From: Alteromonas sp. MMG017
GTDB lineage: Bacteria; Pseudomonadota; Gammaproteobacteria; Enterobacterales; Alteromonadaceae
NCBI RefSeq assembly: GCF_018100795.1
Contig: NZ_JAGJDY010000014.1
Coordinates: 34,907-98,906, forward strand
DNA: 64,000 nt
Reading direction: 5' to 3'
Below, in pieces: positions 25,608 through 35,645 of this stretch. Within the stretch, counting starts at the first letter, position 1; each line of letters starts with the position of its first letter. The notes under the pieces are model-generated. The model was given only the letters and a program-made list of their open reading frames with translations, ran no database searches and was not told the DNA's origin. The translations under genes were made by a program, and so were the position numbers.

Positions 25608-26990
25608 TTACTGGCCAAAACTGCCTGCAGCGCCTGGGAATACAACTGGGCTTTCAATACCATCGTTGTTCACGCTGGCCACCCCGAAAAAGTAGTTATC
25701 AATCACTACGTTTTTCAACGTGGCTTCGTTCACCTTACCAACAAACTTACTGAATTCCCACTGCGGTGCATCGGTATGACGCCAGTAAACTTTGTAGCCT
25801 GCCAGCTGTGGATTTTGTGCTGAATCTGCCGCTTCCCACATTAGTGTAGTAGAGGGCTGAACGGCGCCTTTAATGGTGACCTTAGCAGGCGGGTTCGGTG
25901 CCCAAGCCATAGCCGCTAGCGATACTGCGTTTAAGCCAGTAAGCTTGGCTGCGTAGTCAAAATTCACACCATCTAAGGTATCGCCATATTTGATACCGTC
26001 TTCTACTCTAAGGTCTTGGTGCTGACGGGTGTAGTTTTCATTGGTTTCCATAATACGAATACCAGGAAAACCTAAATCGTTGAAAGGGCGATGATGTCCA
26101 CCACGACCAAATCGATCTAGTCGATAAATAACCATGGTGTCTAGATTCTCGATGTATTGGTCGGCAATGTTATCGATGTATCTTGCTAAGTTTCTGCTTG
26201 GTGAATCTACTTCGCCACCGGTGAAGCGGCGGGTGCGTGCTTCATCTGGGGTTTCGGTTACTCGCGTGCCTTCTGCAAATATACGAGCCGTAGTATTGTT
26301 GATAACGCCGTTAACGCCTTCAATGTTGCCAATCATGTCATTGTTCAATACGGCTTTTAATCGCCAGCCGTCTTTTTGTGCTTGGTTTGCCATAATACGC
26401 CCACCAAACAAGCCTTGTTCTTCCCCTGCTAGCGCGGCGTACACAATGCTGCCGTTAAATGTATATTTCGATAATATGCGTGCGGCTTCCAGTGTACCAG
26501 CTACCCCAGACGCATTGTCGTTTGCGCCAGGTGAGTCTGATGTAAAGTCCATCACATCAGATACGCGAGAATCGATATCACCCGACATCATGACGTAGCG
26601 TTCTGGATCGGTACTGCCACGTTGAATAGCAATAACGCTTACCACGTCGACAGGGTCAGGAATGCGCTTTTCCCCGCTAATGATTTCAGACTGAAAGTAT
26701 ACTTCTAAGCAACCGCCACACTCAGCTGATATTTTTTCAAACTCAGCCTTAATCCAGCGCCTTGCTGCCCCAATGCCGCGGGTATCTGATTTGGTTTCAG
26801 ATAAGGTATGTCGCGTACCAAAATTCACCAGTGTGGTGATATCGTTTTCAATTCGTTTTGGGGAAATGTCTTCGGCAATGTTATACAAGGATTGTTGCTG
26901 CGCACTTTGCGCCTGCGCGTTAAATGCAAATGTAAGAGGGAGTGCAGCTAACGCTGAAATTTTTACGAATGTAGGAATGCTTTTTATCAT
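25608..26990 (-). CDS. Secreted M28-family metallopeptidase with C-terminal FnIII-like domain
   Basis: 460 residues: signal peptide (likely cut at AQAQS), an M28 zinc aminopeptidase-type catalytic domain and a fibronectin-III-like tail from about residue 370. Catalytic features are SPGANDNASGVAG (bridging Asp), ALAGEEQGLFGG (Glu-Glu), LNNDMIGN and GGHHRPFND (His ligand). The first zinc ligand, normally His in an SGHYDS-type motif, appears as SGDIDSR, with Asp in its place. ATG 26990 has GGAG 7-10 nt upstream, better than the in-frame ATG at 27002. Probable role: extracellular peptide degradation. Confidence 0.9.
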   Translation of the reverse strand: MIKSIPTFVKISALAALPLTFAFNAQAQSAQQQSLYNIAEDISPKRIENDITTLVNFGTRHTLSETKSDTRGIGAARRWIKAEFEKISAECGGCLEVYFQSEIISGEKRIPDPVDVVSVIAIQRGSTDPERYVMMSGDIDSRVSDVMDFTSDSPGANDNASGVAGTLEAARILSKYTFNGSIVYAALAGEEQGLFGGRIMANQAQKDGWRLKAVLNNDMIGNIEGVNGVINNTTARIFAEGTRVTETPDEARTRRFTGGEVDSPSRNLARYIDNIADQYIENLDTMVIYRLDRFGRGGHHRPFNDLGFPGIRIMETNENYTRQHQDLRVEDGIKYGDTLDGVNFDYAAKLTGLNAVSLAAMAWAPNPPAKVTIKGAVQPSTTLMWEAADSAQNPQLAGYKVYWRHTDAPQWEFSKFVGKVNEATLKNVVIDNYFFGVASVNNDGIESPVVFPGAAGSFGQ

Positions 26991-27094
26991 TGTTTTCTCC
27001 ATATCTTTTTTACCACCATACTGGATACGAGAGAAAGCAACAAATGGGGTTAACGTGTGGAGAAGTTAATGGTCGAATTAAAAGGTGTATTAAG

Positions 27095-27121
27095 AATAGC
27101 CTCTTCAAAAAAGAGGCTATT
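27095..27121 (-). terminator. Terminator hairpin after the Gly-rich-linker lipoprotein gene
   Basis: Perfect 11-bp stem, AATAGCCTCTT with AAGAGGCTATT, and a 5-nt loop, about 25 nt past the lipoprotein stop codon. The minus-strand tail is only moderately T-rich. Confidence 0.6.
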
Positions 27122-27146
27122 TGCAAAGGTGAAAGTAAGTTGCTAA

Positions 27147-28505
27147 CTATCTGGCTATATAAAGTGCACCAAATGAAGAATTACTCCAATCAGATAAAGA
27201 CTCAAGATAATCTGTTGTATCTAGTACGTCCTCTGCTCGCAGATACAGGAAGCCATTCTCTATTTCCTGTGTTACGTCTAAATCTAGTTCGAAAGGTAAA
27301 ACAACATCATCAAAATTCAGCGTTTCAAGAATGCTCATTGAACCTTGAGCGGGAGTGGTTAAACTGAAAGTGAACTCTTCATATGAGGCGAAATAAAAGT
27401 AAATATTGTCGGCTCCGGTATTTGAGAAATCATAATCGTCGCCTGAAAGCATATCTTGAGCGGCTTCAAGGAATGGGGTTGGTTCCATCACGGTAAAATC
27501 GACGACGCCTGAATAATCTGAATCAACCGAAACCCCAGACACCATGTCCATCCAAACGAAACCTTCTATGTCATCAAAAAGTATCTCATCATAGGTTGTT
27601 TCTTGAAATGTAAGATAGGTTTCCAAGTTTTCGCTTTCGCTGTAAATAGGTAAACTTTGCGGTAAAAAGGCGAGTGAGTCAGCGCCTGTATAAAAATTAA
27701 AAGAGTGCAAATCTTCAATCTGGCTAGAACTTGATACGCGGTAATCGCTTTCGGTAAATACAGGTGTATTGGTGACTAAGTAGGGAACGTTCGAATTAAG
27801 GTGTGCATCTGATAGTGAAATAATATGGGTACTATCAAAGTCGTAGTCTGATAGCTGGGTACTGTACACCTCTATGTCTTGGTACGGCTGGCCGTTATGG
27901 GGAGTTGAAATAACCAATGCTAAACTAGGCCATTCGCCATTAACCGCTCTACATACTTCGGCTTCAGCTACTTCGTCAATGCCATAAGAATACGTTTGCT
28001 CATTGCTATTAGCCGCAGACGCACGCACACTTACATTATCTGATACCGTAAATTCACTGATATCAAAAGTGACACTCTCGCATTCACATTCAGTCACATT
28101 ATCTTCGGCACCTGGAAAGGAGGTCATATTAAGAATTTTATCGGCGGTAACCGACACGTAGGTTTTTACTTCAGGAAAGCGACCACTGTCGCCGATTGAG
28201 AAAGTAATTGAGCTGAAAGTGGCTACATCACCATAGTCTATCGCAATATCGCCATTTTCATCGGCTTCATAGACTTCTACAGCGTCGCCTGATGCATCAT
28301 GCCGTACGATAACAGCTTCAGGTTGGGGAGTAATAGTGCCGCACTTCGATGTGTAAGATGCGTTAACAATATATTCAAATGATGAGTTTCCGCCACCAGA
28401 GCCGCCAGATGGAGGCGTTTGAGTGTCAGGGGTGCTATCGCTGCCACCGCAGCCAATTAAACCCAGGGCTATTGAAGTAACAAGAATATTTTTGGTGTTA
28501 AGCAT
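27147..28505 (-). CDS. Putative lipoprotein of unknown function
   Basis: 452 residues. A lipoprotein signal ends in the lipobox LIGC (Cys19), followed by a disordered GGSGGGNSS linker typical of surface-exposed lipoproteins. The remainder is rich in Asp, Ser and Thr and looks beta-stranded, with several Cys residues (for example TECECES). No family was recognised. AGGAG lies 6 nt before the ATG. A 245-nt gap separates it from the fre gene. Confidence 0.8.
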   Translation of the reverse strand: MLNTKNILVTSIALGLIGCGGSDSTPDTQTPPSGGSGGGNSSFEYIVNASYTSKCGTITPQPEAVIVRHDASGDAVEVYEADENGDIAIDYGDVATFSSITFSIGDSGRFPEVKTYVSVTADKILNMTSFPGAEDNVTECECESVTFDISEFTVSDNVSVRASAANSNEQTYSYGIDEVAEAEVCRAVNGEWPSLALVISTPHNGQPYQDIEVYSTQLSDYDFDSTHIISLSDAHLNSNVPYLVTNTPVFTESDYRVSSSSQIEDLHSFNFYTGADSLAFLPQSLPIYSESENLETYLTFQETTYDEILFDDIEGFVWMDMVSGVSVDSDYSGVVDFTVMEPTPFLEAAQDMLSGDDYDFSNTGADNIYFYFASYEEFTFSLTTPAQGSMSILETLNFDDVVLPFELDLDVTQEIENGFLYLRAEDVLDTTDYLESLSDWSNSSFGALYIAR

Positions 28506-28636
28506 GGTTTACTCCTACATACGTCAAGAAAGGCGCAAGCAAAAGCAAAGGCAAAAAACGCAAGTAACTCAAATAACTAAAGCGCCAATGCTTCCTGCTA
28601 GGCCAAAAGGGCTATCCCGCCCTTAAGATTACCAAT

Positions 28637-28680
28637 AATAACAAAGCAGCCATTGGGGAGGCTCTCAACACTTTGTTATT
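28637..28680 (-). terminator. Imperfect hairpin downstream of fre
   Basis: AATAACAAAG and CTTTGTTATT form a 10-bp outer stem, with an inner AGCC/GGCT pairing. It lies about 70 nt beyond the fre stop on the minus strand; there is no T run, so assignment as terminator is tentative. Confidence 0.4.
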
Positions 28681-28750
28681 TGAAGAATTAACACTCTAGC
28701 TATTTAGAAGTAGAATCACCATTTTTAAATGTAACAACATGTACGTTTAT

Positions 28751-29446
28751 TTAGATAAACGCGAAGGCATCGCCAAATAGGTTTTCTACTTTTAGGCCGC
28801 TAACGGTAAAGTCTTCACGCACAGTCTTGGCCATTTCAAAACGTCCAGCGACATACACTTGCATGTGTTCGAAATCCGTATGGTCGGCCAATACAGCATG
28901 GTGAACCCATCCTGTTCTACCTTTCCAGTCGTCTTCGGCAAATTCAACCACAGGAACAAACGTAAAGTTATCGTGCTTGGCCGCGAGTGCATCTAACGCT
29001 TCTGATAAATATAAATCACCGGCATGACGGCCACCCCAATAAAGAGTAATAGGCGTTTTATCGCCACTGTGCAGGTGCTGCTGTAATATAGAATAGGTGT
29101 AGGAAAAGCCTGTGCCTCCAGCGATTAATACCATCGGCAAGCCATTTGATTGCAAAAAGGCTTCACCGTTATTTGCGCTAAGGCTAATTTCGCCTTCCTC
29201 TTTCATACGACTCAATACTTCACCGGCAAAGGTGTTGCCAGGCTCTGCGCCAATGTGAAGTTCAATGCGAGAACTATCAAAAGCGGCATTGGCGATAGAA
29301 AAGGGGCGCTTGTCTTTTTCGCCCATATCAATAAGCGCATACTGACCTGCTTGGAAGGTAACGGGCGCGGGAGGCGTTAATTCAATTTTGTATACTACGT
29401 CGGTTAACGGCGTGATGCTGGCAACCTTACATTTAATCTGTGACAT
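28751..29446 (-). CDS. fre: NAD(P)H-flavin reductase
   Basis: 231-residue soluble reductase that supplies reduced flavins using NAD(P)H. It contains the flavin motif RPFSIAN (RxxS type) and the nucleotide motif GGTGFSY, and matches E. coli Fre in length (233). It follows ubiD by 23 nt on the same strand, the same neighbour pair as in E. coli, which suggests an operon and a link to flavin supply for the prenylated-FMN decarboxylase. Confidence 0.94.
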   Translation of the reverse strand: MSQIKCKVASITPLTDVVYKIELTPPAPVTFQAGQYALIDMGEKDKRPFSIANAAFDSSRIELHIGAEPGNTFAGEVLSRMKEEGEISLSANNGEAFLQSNGLPMVLIAGGTGFSYTYSILQQHLHSGDKTPITLYWGGRHAGDLYLSEALDALAAKHDNFTFVPVVEFAEDDWKGRTGWVHHAVLADHTDFEHMQVYVAGRFEMAKTVREDFTVSGLKVENLFGDAFAFI

Positions 29447-29469
29447 GTAATCTCTTCTTACGTTTGCTG

Positions 29470-30957
29470 TTAGCGTTTCGCCGTTGGTAAATCCATGATA
29501 CCAAGTTCATCCCAGATATCATCCACCCGTTTTTTCACGTCTTCGTCCATCACAATGGGCTCGCCCCATTCACGGTCGGTTTCGCCGGGCATTTTATTGG
29601 TGGCATCCATCCCCATCTTCGATCCTAGGCCAGATACTGGCGAAGCAAAATCCAAATAGTCGATAGGGGTATTTTCAATCATAACCGTATCGCGAGCTGG
29701 ATCCATACGTGTGGTAATAGCCCAAATCACATCGTTCCAGTCGCGGGCGTTTACGTCGTCATCGCACACTATCACAAACTTGGTGTACATGAACTGTCGT
29801 AAAAACGACCATACACCCATCATTACGCGTTTGGCATGACCGGGATATTGCTTTTTCATTGTAACTACAGCCATGCGGTAAGAACACCCTTCTGGCGGTA
29901 GGTAAAAGTCTACAATTTCTGGAAACTGCTTTTGCAAAATAGGCACGAAAACTTCGTTTAATGCTACCCCTAAAATAGCCGGCTCGTCAGGCGGGCGACC
30001 GGTATAAGTAGAATGATAAATGGGATCTTTACGGTGAGTAATATGGGTTACCGTAAACACTGGGAAGTCATCTACTTCATTGTAGTAACCGGTATGGTCG
30101 CCATAAGGCCCTTCAGGTGCAACTTCGTCTTGCGCAATATAGCCTTCCAATACAATTTCAGCACTCGCGGGCACTTGTAGATCGTTACTTATCGATTTAA
30201 CCACTTCGGTTTTATCGCCTCGTAACAACCCTGCAAAGGCATATTCGGAAAGGGTATCTGGAACAGGCGTAACGGCACCTAAAATGGTTGCCGGGTCGGC
30301 ACCTAGCGCAACGCTTACCGGGTACGGTTTACCTGGGTGAGTTTGGCACCACTCACGAAAATCGAGGGCGCCACCGCGGTGAGATAACCAGCGCATAATA
30401 AGCTTGTTCTTACCGATAACCTGCTGGCGATAAATACCTAGGTTCTGGCGGTTTTTGTGCGGGCCTTTGGTAACGCTTAATCCCCACGTAATAAGTGGCG
30501 CAGCATCACCTGGCCAACAACGCTGAATAGGCAGTTTACCTAAATCGACATCATCACCGGTTAGCACGATTTCTTGGCAAGGCGCTTTTTTAACGACCTT
30601 GGCTGGCATATTCAGTACCTGTTTAAAAACAGGCAATTTCTGCCACAAATCCTTTAGCCCTTTTGGCGGTTCAGGTTCTTTTAAATAGGCCAGCAATTCG
30701 CCCACTTCTCGAAGTGCCGCAACCGACTCTTGCCCCATTCCCATCGCCACACGTTCTGGTGTGCCAAATAAGTTAGCTAATACCGGCATGCTATGGTTTT
30801 TAGGGTTTTCAAATAATAGCGCAGGGCCACCGGCACGTAGTGTACGGTCGGCTATTTCTGTCATTTCTAAATCGGTATCGATTGGCTGGCTTATGCGAAC
30901 CAATTCACCTTTGGCTTCCAACTGGTGAATAAAGTCACGTAAATCTTTGTACTTCAT
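29470..30957 (-). CDS. ubiD: 3-octaprenyl-4-hydroxybenzoate decarboxylase
   Basis: 495-residue prenyl-FMN-dependent decarboxylase of ubiquinone biosynthesis (E. coli 497). Family blocks include [20 protein letters not shown] at the N-terminus, [12 protein letters not shown] in the active-site region and [20 protein letters not shown] in the C-terminal half. First gene of ubiD-fre; no good ribosome site is visible before its ATG. Complements ubiEJB elsewhere in the window. Confidence 0.97.
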   Translation of the reverse strand: MKYKDLRDFIHQLEAKGELVRISQPIDTDLEMTEIADRTLRAGGPALLFENPKNHSMPVLANLFGTPERVAMGMGQESVAALREVGELLAYLKEPEPPKGLKDLWQKLPVFKQVLNMPAKVVKKAPCQEIVLTGDDVDLGKLPIQRCWPGDAAPLITWGLSVTKGPHKNRQNLGIYRQQVIGKNKLIMRWLSHRGGALDFREWCQTHPGKPYPVSVALGADPATILGAVTPVPDTLSEYAFAGLLRGDKTEVVKSISNDLQVPASAEIVLEGYIAQDEVAPEGPYGDHTGYYNEVDDFPVFTVTHITHRKDPIYHSTYTGRPPDEPAILGVALNEVFVPILQKQFPEIVDFYLPPEGCSYRMAVVTMKKQYPGHAKRVMMGVWSFLRQFMYTKFVIVCDDDVNARDWNDVIWAITTRMDPARDTVMIENTPIDYLDFASPVSGLGSKMGMDATNKMPGETDREWGEPIVMDEDVKKRVDDIWDELGIMDLPTAKR

Positions 30958-31204
30958 TTGAACAGGGGGTATCCGCAGACTAAAGTTAGGAACAAGAATA
31001 TACTATTTCGACACAAAGTCCGATCAGTTCAGTGGGCTAAAAGGGTGGCTTATCAGGTTTTAGCGGCGTATGTTGATAAAATAATCTGGACACCCTACGT
31101 AAATGGTAGTCTGATAGCGTTAGTGCGGTTGAACTTCAAGTAGTTGAACTGTCTATACAAAAGAGTGAATAACAATAATACCCTTTTTTGCCTAAGGTGA
31201 GTGT

Positions 31205-31456
31205 ATGACAATATTTGACCAGGACATGCTCGACGAACTTAACTTATTAGTTAAGTTTCCTACAGACAGTTTATTACAAGGCCTAAAGATTCATCACGAT
31301 GCTAGCCAGTCAATGGTGAATGCCGCATCAAGACTTTATACAAAAGGTCTGATTACTCAGCCCGATGGCGGTTACCTTACCGATTTAGGAATAGATTTGG
31401 CTGATCATTCCCGTCATCTACAATCAGCGCTGTGTAATCGGAAAAGTAGTCACTAA
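31205..31456 (+). CDS. TIGR02647-family small conserved protein
   Basis: 83 residues. The order DELNLLVKFP..., KIHHDAS and a C-terminal LYTKGLITQPDGGYLTDLG matches the gammaproteobacterial family TIGR02647, whose function is unknown. The C-terminal part looks like a small winged-helix or phage-repressor-like fold, so a DNA-related role has been suspected, but I cannot confirm it. AAGGTGAG precedes the ATG. The 247-nt gap upstream, shared with divergent ubiD, shows no other gene. Confidence 0.82.
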   Translation: MTIFDQDMLDELNLLVKFPTDSLLQGLKIHHDASQSMVNAASRLYTKGLITQPDGGYLTDLGIDLADHSRHLQSALCNRKSSH

Positions 31457-31471
31457 CGAATACGCGCCTGC

Positions 31472-31510
31472 AGCGGGGCTGTTATTGAGCCTAGCTAAAT
31501 AAGCCCCGCT
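31472..31510 (+). terminator. Hairpin after the TIGR02647-family gene
   Basis: AGCGGGGCT and AGCCCCGCT form a perfect 9-bp GC-rich stem with a 21-nt loop, followed by AAATACCC; no T run. Confidence 0.5.
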
Positions 31511-31718
31511 AAATACCCATTAAGTATTCGTGATAATGGCCGATAATTAAACATAGCCAAAAAGGCTTAGAGGCAAATATCGTCATATAGATACCTTTAT
31601 TTGTTTTCCTGCCTTTATACCTAAACGCTTTAGAAGCACGATTTTTATATATTAATTTTAGACATTAACTTAAAGCATAACTTTCAGACATTAACGTCTA
31701 AATAAAGAAGCCATTGAT

Positions 31719-32363
31719 ATGAAACTGTATTCACTGCCCACAATTTGTTTATTGCTTTCTGCACTTTTCAGCGCCGCGGTGTTGGCTGAAGGGGAAACCA
31801 TTGATGAAATTCGTGCGGTACAGTTGTACGATCAAAATGCGCTTATCGATATGATTAACGCCAATACCCATTTAGATAAAGTGGTGGCCGACCGTTGTCA
31901 GCTGGTACAAGACATAGAAGCTCGTGCCGATATATTGAAAGTGCCTGCCTACCAGTTTTTATGGGGCGACATGTTAGCGTGGGGGGTATGCGTAGATGCT
32001 GAACCGGCTAGGGGCATGACCCATATTGAAGATGCGGCGAACCAAGGTTTTCCAGCTGCGTTGGAACAGTTGGGCCGTTACTATGCGAACGGTACATTAG
32101 TGCAAGAGAACAAAGAAAGGGCGGTGGTGTATTTACGAGAAGCCGCGGCGCTTAAAAGTTTAAAGGCGCAATTGCAGTTAGTTGAGCTATTCCTTGATGG
32201 GTACGGCAGCCCTTACGACTATCAAGATGCCTACCATTGGTTACATAACTCAGTCACTAACGACAAAGCGCAACATCAAAAAATAGCCAGTTACTTAACC
32301 AAGCTTGAAAAGCTAATGCACCCTAAAGCAGTACGCGCAGCGAAACGCCCATTAGACAGCTAG
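31719..32363 (+). CDS. motX: Sodium-driven flagellar motor protein MotX
   Basis: 214 residues with signal peptide (cleaved near LAEG). It aligns by eye with Vibrio MotX: NTHLDKVVADRCQLVQDI, then a conserved GDMLAWGVCV segment and two Sel1-type repeats (LEQLGRYYANGTLV, VYLREAAALKSL). MotX forms the periplasmic T-ring with MotY that holds the Na+-driven PomAB stators of polar flagella, so the organism probably swims with a sodium motor. No other flagellar genes adjoin, as is common for motX. Confidence 0.92.
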   Translation: MKLYSLPTICLLLSALFSAAVLAEGETIDEIRAVQLYDQNALIDMINANTHLDKVVADRCQLVQDIEARADILKVPAYQFLWGDMLAWGVCVDAEPARGMTHIEDAANQGFPAALEQLGRYYANGTLVQENKERAVVYLREAAALKSLKAQLQLVELFLDGYGSPYDYQDAYHWLHNSVTNDKAQHQKIASYLTKLEKLMHPKAVRAAKRPLDS

Positions 32364-32848
32364 TTTCATACATAAGACAGGCTAGCTCCATAGCTTAGCG
32401 ATTACTGCTACTTCGTTCGCTCAATCTTACAGCGCGCTTGCAAAACTTTCCCCACCGCAACACACCTCGATTAAACTACGACAGCAATAAATTAGCACCT
32501 CAGTATACTAACGCCTCAGTAAGCTAGCACCTCAGCAAACAATGACTGCCATAGATAACGACTTCAAAAAACACCCGCCAGCAGGTGATAAATAGCACCT
32601 TACTGCAACTCAATACGTTAATTGTGTATTTCTATACGTGTATGATAATTATTGGTTTTTGAAACATGTTGTCATAAAACTGCCTCTTATCTGTCACCCA
32701 TGCTTCATCATTTCGTCTTATTTCAGGGCTAGATTCTTCTGCTTTGCAGCGCGCTGACGATTACTGCAACTCAATATGAAAAAAGCATATGAACACGCAC
32801 ACAACACACTAACAAAACGCTAATTGAAGTAAATTAAGGGACAGACAC
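32364..32848 (+). repeat. Intergenic stretch with short direct repeats upstream of the TonB receptor
   Basis: 485 nt without a gene. Three 16-nt-period units related to TAGCACCTCAGTA start at 32493, 32509 and 32525. Independently, TTACTGCAACTCAATA occurs at 32600-32615 and again at 32761-32776, with a diverged copy CGATTACTGCTACT near 32399. The second copy lies about 75 nt before the receptor ATG. The repeats may be regulator sites or slippage products; no promoter could be assigned. Confidence 0.6.
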
Positions 32849-35182
32849 ATGTTTTCAAAAACGCTACTAGCCACCGCTATTTTCAGCGCATTGGCCGCTC
32901 CAACGTTTGCTAACACAGACTCACCAGCAGATGAAAAAGATTACATTGAAGAAATTACCGTTACTGCGCAAATGCGTGAGCAGTCAATTATGGATGTTCC
33001 AGTCACCATGGATGTTATTTCAGGCGACTTTTTAGAGCGCACTAACATTATGGAACTTGATGAGTTGTCTCGCGTTTTACCAAACGTTCAAATTCAGGAA
33101 CAAGCAGTAAGCTTGCCTTCATTTAATATTCGTGGTGTTACCGACGATGGCTCTTCGGTTTCAGCCACGCCACGTATTTCTGTCTATCAAGATGGCTTCG
33201 ATATTAGTAAGAAAACCGTATCGAGTGTAGCGCTCTATGATATCGGTCGCGTTGAAGTATTAAAAGGCCCTCAGCCCACATTATTCGGTGTTGCCGCGGC
33301 AAACGGCGCAATCAGTATTCACTCTCACTTGCCTACCAATGAAAAAGAGGCAAGGGTTCAGTTGGGTTATGACACTGAGTCAGGCAAAGAAGCTGAGTTC
33401 ATGTTCAATACACCTATTAATGACAATCATAGCGTGCGTATTGCCGGTCTATACCGCGAGATGGACGGTATTATAGAAAACAATGCCTGTTCTGAAGACA
33501 GTTACTATGGCAATGCCGACATGATTGATCATTTAGGCAATGCAGTGCCCTGTAATAGCGAAGACTTACAAGGCATTTCAGTGCAAGCACTGCGTGGTAC
33601 ATGGAAAGCCAGTTACGACAACTTTGAAGTAATCGCTCGTGCTTCCATGGAATACAACGACCAACCAGGTATTGCGTTTAAGTCAGGCTCGATTGCGCCT
33701 AATGGCGGCGACACTAGCCCTTTTACGGCTGCTGAGTTCAGTATGGGAAGCGAGTTAGGTATTGAACGTACGCTGCAGGCCTACGATATTTCACTTGATT
33801 ACGATATCAGCAACAGCCTAATGTTCCACGGTGATGCGTATTACAAAGATGTAGAAGTGAGTGAAGGGTTTGATGCCGACGGTACCGCGCTTAGAATTCA
33901 AGATGCTTACTTTGATAATGATGCAACGCTAAGCGGTGGCTCAATGCGCTTGGTGTATGACGCGGGTGATAAATTGGTTGCTTTCGTAGGCGCCTCAGTT
34001 AGCCAAGATGATTCCATACTTCCATATTACGTCATGGTAGACCCGTTCATACGTGGTACGTTCGATGCGGTAAAAGCGCAATTAGAAGCCTCTTCCAATA
34101 TTCCGTTAAATCAAAATATTGCTACTGACGCCTCTTTAGAAGAAATTGAAGCTCTGCGAGCCATGCTAGTGTCTTCATTATTTAACGCCGACGGCACACC
34201 CATTTCTAACGCGGACTTTCCCTCTACTTTAATTCAGGGCCCGTACATCTTTGAAGCAGAGTTAGACATTACGTCTTACGTGGCTGAGGTTTCTTACTTT
34301 GTAACAGATAATATTAACGTCACCGCTGGTGTGCGTTATATTGATGAATCACGTTTTACAAAAAATACTTATACGCTGCCAGAAGGCACATTTACTTTTG
34401 AAGCAGAAGGCGACTTTGACGATACGCTACCTCGTTTTGCCGTTAGCTACGACATGAACGATAGTTGGAATTTTTACGCCAACTACGCCCGCGGCCGTCG
34501 CTCACCTGTGGTTAATGCTGATTTCTCTGGTGTATCTACCACTAAAGCTGAAATTGTCGATAGCTACGATTTAGGTGTTAAATATCAAAGCAACAACTTC
34601 ACCTTCTCGGGTGCGGTGTTTACTTATGAATATAGCGATTACCAACAGTCTTATACTGACCCTGAAACCCTTCAATCCATTACCGTAACGGTTGGCGATT
34701 CAACTATGTCGGGCATTGAAGGCATGGGTACCTATCACTACAGCGATACTTTATCGATAACCGGTAGTATTGGTTTCTTAGACGCAGAGTTTGCTGATGA
34801 AACGGCCGATGGAAGCCCATTCCAGTATGCTGGCAATAAATTCCGCTTAGCCCCAGAGGTGAGCGGTGCGATAAACATCAACAAGGAATTTGAAGTTCAG
34901 AACTGGTTAGTAAATGTGAATTGGCTAACGAGCTTCCAGTCTGAAGTATTCTTTGAGAGCAGCAACTACCCTGGTTTGTCGCAAGATACTCATTCATTGA
35001 CAGATATATCTATACAACTTTCGCAAGAAGCGAGCAGCTTTGCGTATGAAGTGTATTTAGAAAATGCCTTCGATAAAGAGTATGTGATTGACGCAGGTAA
35101 TACGGGTGGTGGTTTAGGTATTCCTACCTATGTTCGCGGTATGCCGCGCATTGCAGGTGTTCGCTTCTATTATAGCTACTAA
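32849..35182 (+). CDS. TonB-dependent outer-membrane receptor
   Basis: 777 residues. Signal peptide cut at TFANT, then the TonB box EEITVTA, a plug domain (about 50-165, with VEVLKGPQPTLFG) and a 22-strand barrel ending in an aromatic residue (RFYYSY). It takes up large nutrients energised by TonB-ExbBD. The plug and barrel resemble the broad group used for siderophores, cobalamin or carbohydrates; the substrate cannot be assigned and no degradative or siderophore genes adjoin. AGGGA precedes the ATG; the gene stands alone. Confidence 0.93.
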   Translation: MFSKTLLATAIFSALAAPTFANTDSPADEKDYIEEITVTAQMREQSIMDVPVTMDVISGDFLERTNIMELDELSRVLPNVQIQEQAVSLPSFNIRGVTDDGSSVSATPRISVYQDGFDISKKTVSSVALYDIGRVEVLKGPQPTLFGVAAANGAISIHSHLPTNEKEARVQLGYDTESGKEAEFMFNTPINDNHSVRIAGLYREMDGIIENNACSEDSYYGNADMIDHLGNAVPCNSEDLQGISVQALRGTWKASYDNFEVIARASMEYNDQPGIAFKSGSIAPNGGDTSPFTAAEFSMGSELGIERTLQAYDISLDYDISNSLMFHGDAYYKDVEVSEGFDADGTALRIQDAYFDNDATLSGGSMRLVYDAGDKLVAFVGASVSQDDSILPYYVMVDPFIRGTFDAVKAQLEASSNIPLNQNIATDASLEEIEALRAMLVSSLFNADGTPISNADFPSTLIQGPYIFEAELDITSYVAEVSYFVTDNINVTAGVRYIDESRFTKNTYTLPEGTFTFEAEGDFDDTLPRFAVSYDMNDSWNFYANYARGRRSPVVNADFSGVSTTKAEIVDSYDLGVKYQSNNFTFSGAVFTYEYSDYQQSYTDPETLQSITVTVGDSTMSGIEGMGTYHYSDTLSITGSIGFLDAEFADETADGSPFQYAGNKFRLAPEVSGAININKEFEVQNWLVNVNWLTSFQSEVFFESSNYPGLSQDTHSLTDISIQLSQEASSFAYEVYLENAFDKEYVIDAGNTGGGLGIPTYVRGMPRIAGVRFYYSY

Positions 35183-35202
35183 GATCGATATTTTTAGCGT
35201 TA

Positions 35203-35245
35203 AAAAAATCCCGTTTCGCTTTTGGCGATAACGGGATTTTTGTTT
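35203..35245 (+). terminator. Terminator after the TonB receptor
   Basis: AAATCCCGTT pairs with AACGGGATTT, with an inner TCGC/GCGA pairing, followed by a T-rich tail (TTTTTGTTTT). Confidence 0.88.
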
Positions 35246-35253
35246 TATGAGTC

Positions 35254-35415
35254 ATGGTAAATAACAACGCTAATTATTTATCTGCCTCAAATCAGCTTTC
35301 AATTACACACTCATGGCTACTTACTATGCTGGCAGGTGTGGATTTCTGGTGGAAACATGGCCTGCTCAACTTGTTGCAATGGCAACACTGGCTTCGGCGA
35401 TTTAACTTAATTTGA
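35254..35415 (+). CDS. Possible Trp-rich small protein (53 residues)
   Basis: An open frame of 53 codons starts MVNNNANYLSASNQ and ends with an amphipathic, aromatic segment (VDFWWKHGLL, LLQWQHWLRRF). It has five Trp. No convincing ribosome site precedes the ATG and it starts right after the TonB receptor terminator, so expression is doubtful. Nothing else was recognised in the 430-nt gap before rnr. Confidence 0.25.
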   Translation: MVNNNANYLSASNQLSITHSWLLTMLAGVDFWWKHGLLNLLQWQHWLRRFNLI

Positions 35416-35645
35416 TAAAAGCACATCTGTCCATAATGTATGTCTGTAATAGATTTTTTTTAGTGATTGAGAACTAAAGATATATCTAAAGTGTATGACA
35501 CTGGCATAGCAGTTTTATAACGTAATGTTTTGTGCAGATTGCTGTTATACTGTGCGTAAATCGAACGCTTTAAAATTGCTATGCGTAGAACATGGGCAAC
35601 AGTGTTTGAAAAATGAATAAACTAACGAGGCGACAGAACAACTCT

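Noticed and set aside
26134..26598. 154-codon frame antisense to the M28 peptidase
   Set aside because: Opposite-strand shadow without start signals or family features.
30958..31143. 61-codon plus-strand frame in the ubiD/TIGR02647 gap
   Set aside because: No ribosome site and lies in the presumed divergent promoter region.
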